Source of the DNA: a bacterium
GTDB lineage: Bacteria; Patescibacteriota; Minisyncoccia; Portnoybacterales; JAKAHB01
Assembly (NCBI GenBank): GCA_021815315.1
Contig: JAKAHB010000003.1
Location: 1-46,942 of the forward strand
DNA: 46,942 nucleotides
Direction of reading: 5' to 3'
Positions 8,211-16,491 of the stretch are shown here, piece by piece. Both the position numbers and the translations under genes were made by a program. The notes under the pieces were generated by a model. The model was given only the letters and a program-made list of their open reading frames with translations. It was not told where the DNA came from and did not search any database. Position 1 is the stretch's first letter. Every line of letters begins with the position of its first letter.

Positions 8211-8993
8211 TCAAAGATTACGGCTCAAGTCCGAATTGGCGATAGAAATGCACAGCTCGGTATATTTCTGCAGATTAGCGGCCTGCCTCTCGGTTAATTT
8301 TTCGCAGGGAGCTCCCCAGTGCAGGGAGACTAAATCGCCTGCTGCTACATTCTTTAAAAGCGGGCTGTTTTCAACTTGATTTAGAATGTTTTTTTCCACG
8401 ATTTCCCCTTCAAAAATTTCTCCCCGGGCGCTTGAATCAAGAGGCCTGGTTTTAAGTTGTAAATAGCCGGATCCGACATGGGTAACCAGCCCCCAGGAAA
8501 TTCGGCAAGCATCAATTGTGGCCAAGGTGTGAAAATCTTCCGTTTTACCGGTGCGACGCCAAATGGAAAAAACGTGGAAATTGTGGTGCGGCAAAGATTT
8601 TTTGCTAAATCCCTTTCCAAAATTGATGAAGTTTTTCATTCCCAGCTTCTTTTTGACGCCCAAGGTGTCGGTCAGGTGAAAATAAAGCGCTGAAAGAGAA
8701 ACTTCTTCCAGGTTTTCATTGCCTAGCCAATAAGCCTCCACGACTTGTTCGTCCAGGGGATTTTTTACTTCATTTGCCCGGGCGATTACTTTTAGATATG
8801 GGTACATGGTTTCAAATTTTTCGAGCAGAGGCTTGATTGATTTTTGGGCGATTTTGTTTTCATTCATGCCCGAATAAAACTCAAGAATGTCGGCTTGATT
8901 TTCCGGACCGCAAAAATGCAACCGGTTAGGCATGAAGGCGTAACGGGTGCAACGAATAATGCCGCTTAATTGTGGGTCAATAATTTGGGCCAT
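8211..8993 (-). CDS. Uncharacterised hydrogenase-operon protein (DUF6390-like)
   Basis: 260 residues with no signal peptide or membrane segment. Visible features are an early RCTRYAFMPNRLHFCGPEN segment, a central HHNFHVFSIWRRTGK stretch with clustered His, and a C-terminal GDLVSLHWG followed by a helical tail. From memory this resembles a domain of unknown function (DUF6390) found next to HypC and group 3 hydrogenases; I could not check that. Its place between the transporter and HypC, with a 28-base overlap with the former, suggests a role in hydrogenase assembly or regulation. Confidence 0.75.
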   Translation of the reverse strand: MAQIIDPQLSGIIRCTRYAFMPNRLHFCGPENQADILEFYSGMNENKIAQKSIKPLLEKFETMYPYLKVIARANEVKNPLDEQVVEAYWLGNENLEEVSLSALYFHLTDTLGVKKKLGMKNFINFGKGFSKKSLPHHNFHVFSIWRRTGKTEDFHTLATIDACRISWGLVTHVGSGYLQLKTRPLDSSARGEIFEGEIVEKNILNQVENSPLLKNVAAGDLVSLHWGAPCEKLTERQAANLQKYTELCISIANSDLSRNL

Positions 8994-9868
8994 AAATCTT
9001 GTTTTCTGACGAGTGCAATCAGGGAAATAACGGCTCCCAGGACTAAAAATATTCCTAGGATAATCTTGGTCGGGGGTAAAACCATCTCCCAGGCACTAGC
9101 CGTGATGATGGTGATCGGAAAAGCCAAAACTAAAATACTGGTTACCAAATTGGCTGGCGCCAACGACAAAGCGCGATACCAAAAATAAACAAAGCTAAAA
9201 AGAAACAGGCTGACGATTAAAAGTTTCATCCAGTTGGCCGGAGAAATGCCGGAGAACTTTATCGTTTCTTGATGCAAAAAAACAAAGCCGGCAATCAACA
9301 AGGAGCCTCCGAACATTCTGGCGGCGGCCAAAATCTTGAAATCCAGGTTTTGCGCAAACTTTTTTACGAAAATTATTTCCAGCGACCAAAGCCAAGTAGC
9401 CGCCATAATCATAAGCTCTCCCCCGCCCAGAGAGACAGCGTTTAAGCTGCTGGCCAGGGCGACGCCTGCGGTCATCGCGCTCAAAGCCATGATCTGCCAC
9501 TTGCTGATTTTTTCTCCCAAGAATGGCCAGGCGAGCAAGGTCGCCCAAACAAACATGGTCTTATGGATAAAAGAAGCGTTGATGGCGGAAGTCAGCGCCA
9601 AGCCCTTGAAAAAAAGAATAAAAGCGATACTGCCGCCGAAAAGAGACAGGACTAATAATTTCCAGGAATCTTTTATCTGTATTTTTTTTATTTTTTTAAA
9701 AGAAAAAAAAGTGATGGCCAGAAAAGCGGCTCCTACTAAAAAATTTTTAATAAAAACCAAAGAAATCGGGTCAACGCCGGAAATGATGATCTCTTTATTC
9801 AAAAAGTTAGCCAGTCCGCTTAAGAGGGCGGTAATCAAGGCAAATTGTACGCCTTTTTTATAGTGCAT
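8966..9868 (-). CDS. EamA/DMT-family transporter
   Basis: 300 residues with about ten hydrophobic segments arranged as two EamA repeats, the second beginning near MIMAATWLWSLEIIFVKK. DMT proteins export or exchange small metabolites across the inner membrane. It overlaps the hydG stop by 11 bases and the next gene by 28 bases, so it is inside the hydrogenase operon. A transporter is not a usual part of this operon. The substrate cannot be inferred. Confidence 0.88.
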   Translation of the reverse strand: MHYKKGVQFALITALLSGLANFLNKEIIISGVDPISLVFIKNFLVGAAFLAITFFSFKKIKKIQIKDSWKLLVLSLFGGSIAFILFFKGLALTSAINASFIHKTMFVWATLLAWPFLGEKISKWQIMALSAMTAGVALASSLNAVSLGGGELMIMAATWLWSLEIIFVKKFAQNLDFKILAAARMFGGSLLIAGFVFLHQETIKFSGISPANWMKLLIVSLFLFSFVYFWYRALSLAPANLVTSILVLAFPITIITASAWEMVLPPTKIILGIFLVLGAVISLIALVRKQDLWPKLLTHN

Positions 9869-10721
9869 CTTTGATGTTTTTTATTTCATCATAGCGAAAC
9901 ACCGGGCCGTCTTTACAAGTATAATAGGGGCCAACGGCGCAATGTTGGCAAACTCCAACTCCGCAATGCATTCGGCGCTCTAGCGACATAAAAATATCTT
10001 GGTCTTTGAAACAATGCTTTTCCAACTCTTCCAAAACGAATTTATACATTATCGGCGGACCGACTAAGAAAGCGTTGGCGTTGCCAACACAGACGGCGTA
10101 ATTAAAAAGCTGGGTAACAACTCCAGTGCAACCCTTCCAGTCGGCGCAGACTTGGTCGATGGTAAGCTGGACATCAATCCCCTCTTTTTTCCAGCGGTCA
10201 AATTCGTCTCTAAAGAGCATTTCTTCCGGACTTTTGGCGCCGTAAAAAAGTTGGATTTTTCCGTTGGGCCAAAATTGTTTAGCGCCCTCAATGAAAGTGC
10301 GAGCGGGAATAAGCCCGAGTCCGCCGACAACCACCAGCAAATTTTCTTTAAGCTTTTGGCCGGCCCACCGGTTATCCGTCATTTGCCATTGGCCGTCCGT
10401 CGTCTTAGCCGGCCAACCATGCCCCAGCGGACCTCGGATGCCGACTCGCTCCCCCCTTTTTAATTCGTGCAATTTAGTGGTAATGTGCCCGGCCTGGCGA
10501 ACGCAAAGTTCCAGCAGCGTGTCTTGGGGCCTGTGGCAGGGCGCAAAAGGCGCTTCGCCGTATCCAGGAATCCATAATTCTATTATTTGTCCGGGCTGGC
10601 AGTCTTCCATGATTTGTCGGCCGTCTTTATCGGCAAACTCAAACCAGAAGCGCTTGATGCCGGTGGCTTCTTGTTTGGTTCTGATCAAAATTGCTTCGTG
10701 GGACTGGTATTGATTGCGCAT
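9858..10721 (-). CDS. hydG: Hydrogenase gamma subunit, FAD/NAD(P)-binding reductase
   Basis: 287 residues of the ferredoxin-NADP reductase superfamily. An N-terminal FAD barrel is followed by the NAD(P)-binding segment VVVGGLGLIPARTF and a C-terminal 2Fe-2S site, MHCGVGVCQHCAVGPYYTC. It passes electrons between NAD(P)H and the iron-sulfur chain of the hydrogenase, as in Pyrococcus sulfhydrogenase HydG. It is adjacent to the MazG-like gene (no gap) and overlaps the transporter. Confidence 0.95.
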   Translation of the reverse strand: MRNQYQSHEAILIRTKQEATGIKRFWFEFADKDGRQIMEDCQPGQIIELWIPGYGEAPFAPCHRPQDTLLELCVRQAGHITTKLHELKRGERVGIRGPLGHGWPAKTTDGQWQMTDNRWAGQKLKENLLVVVGGLGLIPARTFIEGAKQFWPNGKIQLFYGAKSPEEMLFRDEFDRWKKEGIDVQLTIDQVCADWKGCTGVVTQLFNYAVCVGNANAFLVGPPIMYKFVLEELEKHCFKDQDIFMSLERRMHCGVGVCQHCAVGPYYTCKDGPVFRYDEIKNIKDAL

Positions 10722-11003
10722 TTACTTTTTTTTGAATTTCTTTTGGCAATTGACTGCCAGCCGGATGCATTCTTCGTGGTCGTATCCTAGGTCGTCACAC
10801 CAACGAATGGTTGAAAAAATGATGTTCCCCAATTCTTTTTTTAACTCCGCGTCGGAGTGGAATTTTTTGTCTTTAGGGGCGCTTCTTTCCCAGCGGCAGA
10901 TATCGCCAAAAACTTTTCCAAGACGAACGATGATTTCGGCCAGATTTAGCTTTTTGTCTCCCCAAATTTCACGGCCGAGTTTTAATAAGTCAGTCGTTTT
11001 CAT
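10722..11003 (-). CDS. MazG-like nucleotide pyrophosphohydrolase-type helical protein
   Basis: 93 residues, all-helical. The segment ELKKELGNIIFSTIRWCDDLGYDHEECI resembles the MazG/all-alpha NTP pyrophosphatase pattern ELgDxLwxxxxxADxLGxDxEE, followed by a positively charged helix. The family hydrolyses NTPs and binds metal through paired acidic residues, of which only part is visible here. It overlaps the 3' end of hydB by 14 bases and abuts hydG, so it is co-transcribed with them. The assignment rests on pattern alone. Confidence 0.65.
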   Translation of the reverse strand: MKTTDLLKLGREIWGDKKLNLAEIIVRLGKVFGDICRWERSAPKDKKFHSDAELKKELGNIIFSTIRWCDDLGYDHEECIRLAVNCQKKFKKK

Positions 11004-11970
11004 CGATCTCTAGAATTTTCTTTATTACTTCTTGAATGTCAATTCCCGCTGGACAGACGCGGTGGCAACGCTTACAACCCACACAGCCGGTCATGTTAAA
11101 TTCTTTCGGGATACGGGCAAATTTGTGGTAGTACCAGAAATGAATTCTATTTTTAATTTCCGGGTTGAAGTCGTGCCCGCCCGTAACTTCGTGGAATTCG
11201 TCAAAGAAGCAAGAGTCCCAACAACGCTGTCGTTCGCCAGTCCCCTTTTCTAATTCCGGTTTGTCATCAAGTCGGAAGCAAAAACAAGTGGGGCAAGCAA
11301 TGGTGCATTTGCCGCAACGAAGACAGCGCTCGTTCAGTTCTTCCCAGACTTTTTCGTTGTGCGGGAACATCAATCTACGCTGGATCTTGGCCGGAATTTC
11401 TTCCAGCTTTTGGGGCTGGTGCGCTTCTCTCCAGGCTAGGTCTTTGTATTCCAGATTGCATCGTTCTAAAACTTCTTTACCCTTTTTAGAGCCGGCGACA
11501 AACAGAGCGTCTTTTTGGCTGTCTTTGCCAAAAACCAAAAAGACGTCGTAAGAAAAATTCATCAAATCTTCCTCGCCAAATTCCTTATGAGTAAAATTTT
11601 CTTCTGGCGGCGGAACCTGGTTATGGGCAACAATAAAAATATTTTGACGGCGCTGTTGGTAATTACTGTCATTGGCGAAAACCAAATCATAGAGCAAAAC
11701 GTATTTTAGATCTAGCAAGTTAAGACCAACCAGACCGATTTTCTCTTTGTTGGCTGTTTCTTCTTGCTTTGCCCCTTCGTATTTCATCAAAGTTTCGCAG
11801 GCGGGGACAAAAAACTTTTTGAAAGAAAAAAGCGGTTGCCGGTCGCTTGGCCGCCAGGCGGCCAGGTTTTCCAGCTCGGCGATGGCAAAACCGTCCTCAA
11901 TTTCTTGCGGGGCAAACAGTCGGTATTCTTCTGCGATTTTTTCTAGCAGTTTTTTGATTGGTTCCTCCAT
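10990..11970 (-). CDS. hydB: Hydrogenase beta subunit, 4Fe-4S protein
   Basis: 326 residues. The C-terminal part holds two ferredoxin-type motifs, CLRCGKCTIACPTC and CVGCKRCHRVCPAGI, and between them CWDSCFFDEFHEVTGGHDF, the pattern of sulfhydrogenase HydB. It relays electrons between the flavin subunit and the hydrogenase module. First gene of the operon. I prefer the ATG at 11970 over the GTG at 11989-11991, because the GTG lies within an extended -10 element; this makes the mRNA nearly leaderless. Confidence 0.93.
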   Translation of the reverse strand: MEEPIKKLLEKIAEEYRLFAPQEIEDGFAIAELENLAAWRPSDRQPLFSFKKFFVPACETLMKYEGAKQEETANKEKIGLVGLNLLDLKYVLLYDLVFANDSNYQQRRQNIFIVAHNQVPPPEENFTHKEFGEEDLMNFSYDVFLVFGKDSQKDALFVAGSKKGKEVLERCNLEYKDLAWREAHQPQKLEEIPAKIQRRLMFPHNEKVWEELNERCLRCGKCTIACPTCFCFRLDDKPELEKGTGERQRCWDSCFFDEFHEVTGGHDFNPEIKNRIHFWYYHKFARIPKEFNMTGCVGCKRCHRVCPAGIDIQEVIKKILEIDEND

Positions 11971-11981
11971 TTCTTTTTTAT

Positions 11982-11990
11982 ATTTTATCA
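11982..11990 (-). promoter_or_regulatory. Candidate extended -10 promoter of the hydrogenase operon
   Basis: The minus strand reads TGATAAAAT, an extended -10 with no good -35. Its downstream end is 11 bases from the ATG at 11970, so the transcript would have almost no leader. Confidence 0.5.
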
Positions 11991-12111
11991 CAAAGAAGAA
12001 AATTAAAAAACTTTAAAGAGGGCCTTTTCTCTTCTTCTGCCTTTGTGAAGCCCTTGAAGAAAGCAAGAACCGATGTCAGCCTAAAAATAACAACCACTTT
12101 GGAGGATAGCC

Positions 12112-12576
12112 ATGGCGGCAATAAGGCCCGAGAAAAGAAGCGAACTGCTGGTCCAAGACGTTCGTCGGCAACTGGAAGCGATAGCCGACGTCATAAGGGA
12201 AATAGTCTTTCAGGAGGAGATGGCTGCCAGCGTTCTCCTGGACTACAGTCAAAACAACCGGGGAGACTGGGCAATGGTTTTTGCCAGGACCAAGCTTAAC
12301 AGCTGTAAGTCCCAAACCGAGCAACTCTCCAAATTGCTTGCCCAAAGCCTGGAATTCGGGTTTTTCTGCACCTCGGCCGGGGTGGCTACCTGGCCAAAAA
12401 AGGTTATCCCTGGCCTCTTGGGCCGGGGAGGCCAGTGGCTTGGCGGTTTACGGGGCGAGCTCTCGCGCTTTGAGTGCGCTTTCCCCGAGGAAACGCTGGG
12501 CCAGGCCTGTTTCCGGCCGGCACTGGATGCGCTCCGGCATCTGATTTACAGCTTGGATTTCCGGGCCAAGCAGTAA
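12112..12576 (+). CDS. Orphan 154-aa protein, unknown function
   Basis: A soluble, mainly helical protein. The N-terminal 80 residues look like two long helices (RSELLVQDVRRQLEAIADVI and a second one ending QTEQLSKLLAQ), followed by a Gly/Trp-rich middle and a last helix. No family is recognised. The ATG is set by GGAGG six bases upstream, and a terminator overlaps the stop codon. It lies alone on the plus strand between two minus-strand units. GC-rich codon use differs from the hydrogenase operon beside it. Confidence 0.75.
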   Translation: MAAIRPEKRSELLVQDVRRQLEAIADVIREIVFQEEMAASVLLDYSQNNRGDWAMVFARTKLNSCKSQTEQLSKLLAQSLEFGFFCTSAGVATWPKKVIPGLLGRGGQWLGGLRGELSRFECAFPEETLGQACFRPALDALRHLIYSLDFRAKQ

Positions 12577-12595
12577 GCCGGGGTTCGGCTTTTTT
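12576..12595 (+). terminator. Intrinsic terminator of the 154-aa orphan gene
   Basis: Stem AGCCG (12576-12580) / CGGCT (12586-12590) with a T tract to 12595. A second GC hairpin with a T tract follows at about 12604-12627. Confidence 0.8.
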
Positions 12596-12652
12596 GTTCT
12601 TGCGCTCCGCTCCGCGGAGCTTTTTTATTTTCGGCCTTGAGGTAGTCCAAAT

Positions 12653-12683
12653 AAAAAGGCCCGCGCGAGGTGTCGCGCGGGCC
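12653..12683 (-). terminator. Intrinsic terminator of the phosphatidyltransferase gene
   Basis: A perfect 10-bp GC stem (12658-12667 with 12674-12683, loop AGGTGT) followed on the minus strand by a T tract. Confidence 0.85.
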
Positions 12684-12703
12684 GGATTGGGTGTCGGCCC
12701 GGT

Positions 12704-13306
12704 TCAAGAAGCGTCTTTCAGCAAGTCCCGGCTTTCCATGATCACCGGTATGCCCCTAGCTATGCAAAGAACAGGGGCCAAATAGACCAGGAAGCTGGTG
12801 ATGAAGCCGACAGCCGGTTCGGGAATTAGGCCGAAAATTCCTTCTGTTGGGCGGATTGCCAAGGCGACAAAGGCCGCGGCCTTGGCAAAGCCATAGAGGC
12901 CTCGCATAAAGCGACCGGCGACCAAAAATTTGCCCCAGGGAGAGGCCATCATCCCGAAGGCGGTTTTACCCTTGGATAGAGCAAAGCCCCTGACTCCGTC
13001 AACAAGGAAGCTCCGGATGATGAAGATGACCGGGATCCAGAACGCCACTTCTCCCTTGCAAGCAAAGACCAACCATAGCGTGTTTTCCACCACTCGGTCA
13101 ACGGCGATATCCAAAATGCCGCCGAGTCTGGTCACTTGTCCGTTGGTTCGGGCATAGAACCCGTCAAACCAGTCTAAAAGGACCAGGGCGATGATCAAGA
13201 GGCCATTTACAAACGCTAGCCACTTAGGGCCAGGGTAGTAAACTAGCGCCGCTACCAAAAGAAGAAGCGGCACCCGAGAGATGGTAATCTTATTAGCCGT
13301 AGTCAC
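12704..13306 (-). CDS. CDP-alcohol phosphatidyltransferase (PgsA-like)
   Basis: 200 residues with about five membrane segments. The catalytic motif D(x2)DG(x2)AR(x8)G(x3)D(x3)D is complete: DWFDGFYAR, then eight residues, GGILDIAVD. The family transfers a phosphatidyl group from CDP-diacylglycerol to an alcohol; PgsA makes phosphatidylglycerol phosphate. The length fits PgsA, but the alcohol cannot be told from sequence. It starts at GTG after an AAGGGAG ribosome site and is a single-gene unit with its own terminator. GC-rich like the orphan genes. Confidence 0.9.
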   Translation of the reverse strand: MTTANKITISRVPLLLLVAALVYYPGPKWLAFVNGLLIIALVLLDWFDGFYARTNGQVTRLGGILDIAVDRVVENTLWLVFACKGEVAFWIPVIFIIRSFLVDGVRGFALSKGKTAFGMMASPWGKFLVAGRFMRGLYGFAKAAAFVALAIRPTEGIFGLIPEPAVGFITSFLVYLAPVLCIARGIPVIMESRDLLKDAS

Positions 13307-13362
13307 GGGCCGCTCCCTTCTTGGGTGGTTAGATTCAAAAGAGCAAAAGTTTTTGTAATAAA

Positions 13363-13412
13363 ATCAAGGGTGAAGCTTTCGGTCCAAAAAGACCGAAAGC
13401 TTCACCCTTGAT
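13363..13412. repeat. Perfect 22-bp inverted repeat, probable terminator
   Basis: Arms 13363-13384 and 13391-13412 are perfect complements with a 6-base loop (CAAAAA). It lies 28 bases beyond the DUF11 protein stop on the minus strand and is followed there by a weak T-rich stretch (TTTATTAC). It most likely terminates the DUF11 gene and may slow transcription from both sides. The stem is unusually long and AT/GC mixed for a simple terminator. Confidence 0.7.
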
Positions 13413-13439
13413 ACGATGTCTGGGCCGGGTCCCCAAGAC

Positions 13440-15413
13440 TTAACGGCTTCTCCAGATTTTCCAAGAAAGCTTAAGGTTGTTGGTCAGAGCCAAAATTTGT
13501 TCTTTGCGTTCTGAATAGAGGTAGGCGGCAGCCAAACCGAGCAGAGAGATTAAAGAGGCCAACATGACTTGTTGCGCCAGCCCCCCGCGTCCGGTTCTAG
13601 CGGTAACCGCACCCAAAACTTGACCGACGATAACATTTGTCACAACCTCGTTTGAATCCCTGGAGCCGTTGTCGGTTTGGATAAAAGCGGAATTGCGGAT
13701 TTGGGTATTGCCGGCTGGAACCTGCATAACTTTGACTTGGTAGGAAACGGTTGTTGATTGGCCACTCCCCAAAGAATACAAATTCCAAGCCACCGCGTTG
13801 CTTGAAGAATCATAACTGCCGTTATTGTCAACGGAAACATAAGAAGTATAACTTGGCAAAACGTCAGTTACGCGGACGTTGTTCAGGGTGGAGTTGGAAT
13901 TATTGGTCACGACTAAAGAATATCTCAAGGTCTCTCCTACAAAGGCTTCGTTCTGCGCGTTAGTGCCATTAGGGCGAGAAATATTTTCAACTCTTTTTTC
14001 AAAAGAGTAACCGCCAACATTCTGATTCTGGCCAGAAACATAAACATAGGCATAACTGGAAATTTGAGCCAAATTATCGGCCCAAGCATAACCATAGTTT
14101 GTCAAAGTTCCGTTAGCTCCAGAATTAACAGTAGCCTCAAAAGTTACTTCTCTGGTTTGCCCGTTATAGAGAGTGCCAACATTAAGGCCGTTGCTGTTTG
14201 TCAGAGAAGAATCGCTATAGTAGTTATTGCCATTGTCCAAACGGGTTGACCCATAAACGAAATTAAGAGAGGAAGGCAAAGTGTCCTTGGCAATAACGTT
14301 GTAGAGATAGTTGTTGGTGTTATTGGTAATTTTCAAACTGAAGCGCACTTTCTCCCCTACCTGAGCGTTGGTTGAATTTGAGAAAGATGACTCTCCCTTG
14401 CTAACGTTCAAGACAGTTTTATTGAGATACAAACCGAGATTGTTGGCGTTATTCCGGACATAAACATAAGCGGAAGCTTGTTTTTCCGATACGCCGTCTC
14501 CAGAAACATAGCCGTAATTGGTTAGGGTCCGGGAGGTGTTATCAAAATATGAATCTCGATTAACTCTGGCGCGGAAAATGATTTCTTTATTAACGCCGGA
14601 AAACAGGCTACCCAGAGAGAGGCCGTTATAGTTGTTGTTGATATCGTCGCCATAATAGGTGCCATCAACCCTAGTTGAACCGCTGATATAGGAGAGATAA
14701 GACGGCATGGGGTCTCTAACGCGAACGTTATTAACAGCCGCGCCGTTATTGTTTCTAACATTTAAACGGAACTCAACTTCGTCTCCGGGGCTCGCGTCGG
14801 CGCTATTTTGGAAACTGCCTCCGGTGGTAACATTGCGCGCGTCTTTGGTTATGGTCAGATCACCATTGGCGGTCGGCGTGGAGGTTAGGGTGCCGACAAA
14901 GGTGACGTAGCCCTGATATTCCCAGCAGCCTTGGATGCTGCCGATATTAACTTCCACGTAGCCGTCACCGCTTGAAGAGGCGGAAATATACTGCGCAGTT
15001 TGAGAGCGGTTGGGGTACCAGCGGATGGAGGAAGTGTCAACGGTTAATTTTTGAGAACTGGAACTGTTCACAGTTACGCTGTCGTTGACCGCAGAAGCGT
15101 TATCAGCGCTTAGGGCGACATTGACTCCGATATTATTTTGAACGGAAGTCGGAAAGCTCAACCGAATCTTGGTGTTGGTGGCAGTTGAGTTCACAATGCC
15201 GTTGTGATAATAAACTTGAAAAGCCACACTGTCATTGGTGTTGGCGGAAACGCTGTTGTTTTGCCAGCCGGTATTAGTGGTGCGGTTGGCAACGGTTAGG
15301 GTTTTTAGATCCTGGCTCATAAAGTTAAACTGCGGTGAGGCAGCTAGGGTTGTCTGCGCCAGGGCGGACAAGCCAAGGCCCATAAGGGCCAGAATGGCGG
15401 CAAATTTTTTCAT
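13440..15413 (-). CDS. Secreted DUF11-repeat surface protein with sortase-like tail
   Basis: 657 residues. A signal peptide (MKKFAAILALMGLGLSALAQ, cut near AAS) is followed by an N-terminal domain of about 180 residues and three DUF11-type beta-sandwich repeats of about 140 residues, each with a VNNVRVRDPMPSYL-like or NNVRVTDVLPSY-like strand and Asn/Ser-rich loops. The C-terminus has VLGAVTARTG, a hydrophobic segment MLASLISLLGLAAAYLY and then SERKEQ, the layout of a sortase sorting signal, though the charged tail is longer than usual and TARTG is not the classic LPxTG. It is probably an adhesin or S-layer-like protein. A sortase gene lies about 2 kb upstream in the same orientation. Confidence 0.85.
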   Translation of the reverse strand: MKKFAAILALMGLGLSALAQTTLAASPQFNFMSQDLKTLTVANRTTNTGWQNNSVSANTNDSVAFQVYYHNGIVNSTATNTKIRLSFPTSVQNNIGVNVALSADNASAVNDSVTVNSSSSQKLTVDTSSIRWYPNRSQTAQYISASSSGDGYVEVNIGSIQGCWEYQGYVTFVGTLTSTPTANGDLTITKDARNVTTGGSFQNSADASPGDEVEFRLNVRNNNGAAVNNVRVRDPMPSYLSYISGSTRVDGTYYGDDINNNYNGLSLGSLFSGVNKEIIFRARVNRDSYFDNTSRTLTNYGYVSGDGVSEKQASAYVYVRNNANNLGLYLNKTVLNVSKGESSFSNSTNAQVGEKVRFSLKITNNTNNYLYNVIAKDTLPSSLNFVYGSTRLDNGNNYYSDSSLTNSNGLNVGTLYNGQTREVTFEATVNSGANGTLTNYGYAWADNLAQISSYAYVYVSGQNQNVGGYSFEKRVENISRPNGTNAQNEAFVGETLRYSLVVTNNSNSTLNNVRVTDVLPSYTSYVSVDNNGSYDSSSNAVAWNLYSLGSGQSTTVSYQVKVMQVPAGNTQIRNSAFIQTDNGSRDSNEVVTNVIVGQVLGAVTARTGRGGLAQQVMLASLISLLGLAAAYLYSERKEQILALTNNLKLSWKIWRSR

Positions 15414-15460
15414 AAATTTGTTGTTAATTTTTATTTACTAATTATTTCTTTAATTTTAAT

Positions 15461-15542
15461 CCTTTCCTTGGTCACAAATTAATTGTGGCCAAGGAAGGGA
15501 TGGCGAGGCGCGGCTGACTTGTTGTCAACGTGCGCCTCGCCA
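15461..15542. repeat. Two adjacent inverted repeats between surface-protein genes
   Basis: A perfect 11-bp GC stem, TGGCGAGGCGC (15501-15511) with GCGCCTCGCCA (15532-15542), lies just after the lipoprotein stop. Next to it, 15461-15499 forms an imperfect AT-richer palindrome around AATTAATT with CCTTGG/CCAAGG arms. The first probably ends the lipoprotein operon, although there is no good T tract; the second may add to that or be a control site for the DUF11 gene. Confidence 0.55.
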
Positions 15543-15549
15543 GGGAAGA

Positions 15550-16491
15550 TTAAGGAACTGCCGGCCGCGGAGCCGGCCCGCTTCCCGGCCCCGTTGGGCA
15601 GGTTGGTGGAGGCGGCGGTGGCGGAGGAGGTGGTGGAGGCGGCGGCACCGGTGGCGGGACTGGTCCCGGCGGTGGCTTGGGCCCGGGGGGCTTGGGCGGC
15701 TTGGGGCAGGTGGGGCAGTTGGGGCTGCTTCCTCCGCCTCCGGTGCCCTTGCCCAGGTAGTAGCCTCCGGCGAAAGCGGCGACTACCGCTGCTCCGGCCA
15801 GGATGTACAGCCAGGTGTTGTCCTCTTCCAGGTAGATCTCTCTAACCTTTTCGAGGATGAGCACCTTGGCCTGGTAAATCTTGGCGAAGGTGCCCTGGGG
15901 CACCCAGACCAAGATCTCGTTAAAAACGCGGTTGGCGCATCTCTTCACCGCCCCCACCTTGGTGAGCAGGAAGAAGGTGCTCCCTTCTGTCTTGGTAACC
16001 GGCTGGCCGTTTTGCACGGCCAGGTGCACAGCCACCGGTTCGCCCTTGGCGAGCAAGCCGGTGGTTCGGCGTCCCGAACCGCTGTTCACGGTGGCCAAGG
16101 CGTCGTCGGGAAGACCAATCCAGAACCAGCCCGGAGGCAGGTCCTTATCGGTCCAGCCCCCCGCCTTCACGGGATCGGCGCCGACCTTGAGATAGCGATG
16201 CCGGCCATCAATCTTAGGGCCGGTAGCCAGTACCGGTAAAGGCTTTTGGTGGCTCGCCACCTCTTCAATGGGCGCCGGGTTGAACACCCGGCTAAACTTG
16301 GCCAAGGTGGTCAAGTCGCCCTTTTGCAGGGCCTCTTGGACGACCCCTACCGGAATCTTTTCGCCGGAAGGGGTCTCGTAATACTCGCGGGTCTCCCTGA
16401 CCCGCGTTCCTCCGGTGGCGCACCCCCCTGCCAGGCTAACCATAAAGGCTAGGATGGTCAGGAGGGCGACTAGACGCTTAGTCATCGGCAT
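15550..16491 (-). CDS. Lipoprotein with membrane segment and polyproline tail
   Basis: 313 residues. Signal peptide with lipobox LAGGC (Cys24). The central domain of about 190 residues is unrecognised. Near residue 235 a hydrophobic segment (LYILAGAAVVAAFAGGYYLG) is followed by a Gly-rich linker, CPTCPKPPKPPG and a proline-rich tail with 14 prolines in a row, ending CPTGPGSGPAPRPAVP. The ATG at 16491 follows a GGAGGG ribosome site and overlaps the stop of the preceding gene by 14 bases, so the two are translationally coupled. Having both a lipobox and an internal membrane segment is odd: the tail could reach the cytoplasm or the wall depending on topology. Confidence 0.75.
   Translation of the reverse strand: MPMTKRLVALLTILAFMVSLAGGCATGGTRVRETREYYETPSGEKIPVGVVQEALQKGDLTTLAKFSRVFNPAPIEEVASHQKPLPVLATGPKIDGRHRYLKVGADPVKAGGWTDKDLPPGWFWIGLPDDALATVNSGSGRRTTGLLAKGEPVAVHLAVQNGQPVTKTEGSTFFLLTKVGAVKRCANRVFNEILVWVPQGTFAKIYQAKVLILEKVREIYLEEDNTWLYILAGAAVVAAFAGGYYLGKGTGGGGSSPNCPTCPKPPKPPGPKPPPGPVPPPVPPPPPPPPPPPPPPTCPTGPGSGPAPRPAVP

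Noticed and set aside
12704-13306. Phosphatidyltransferase as part of a mobile or engineered cassette because of its clean signals
   Set aside because: No repeats, integrase or target duplications flank it; the same clean layout occurs at many separate places.
13440-15413. DNA tandem repeats or CRISPR in the DUF11 gene
   Set aside because: The three repeats are diverged protein domains of about 140 residues; there is no regular short repeat with spacers. No CRISPR array was seen anywhere in the window.
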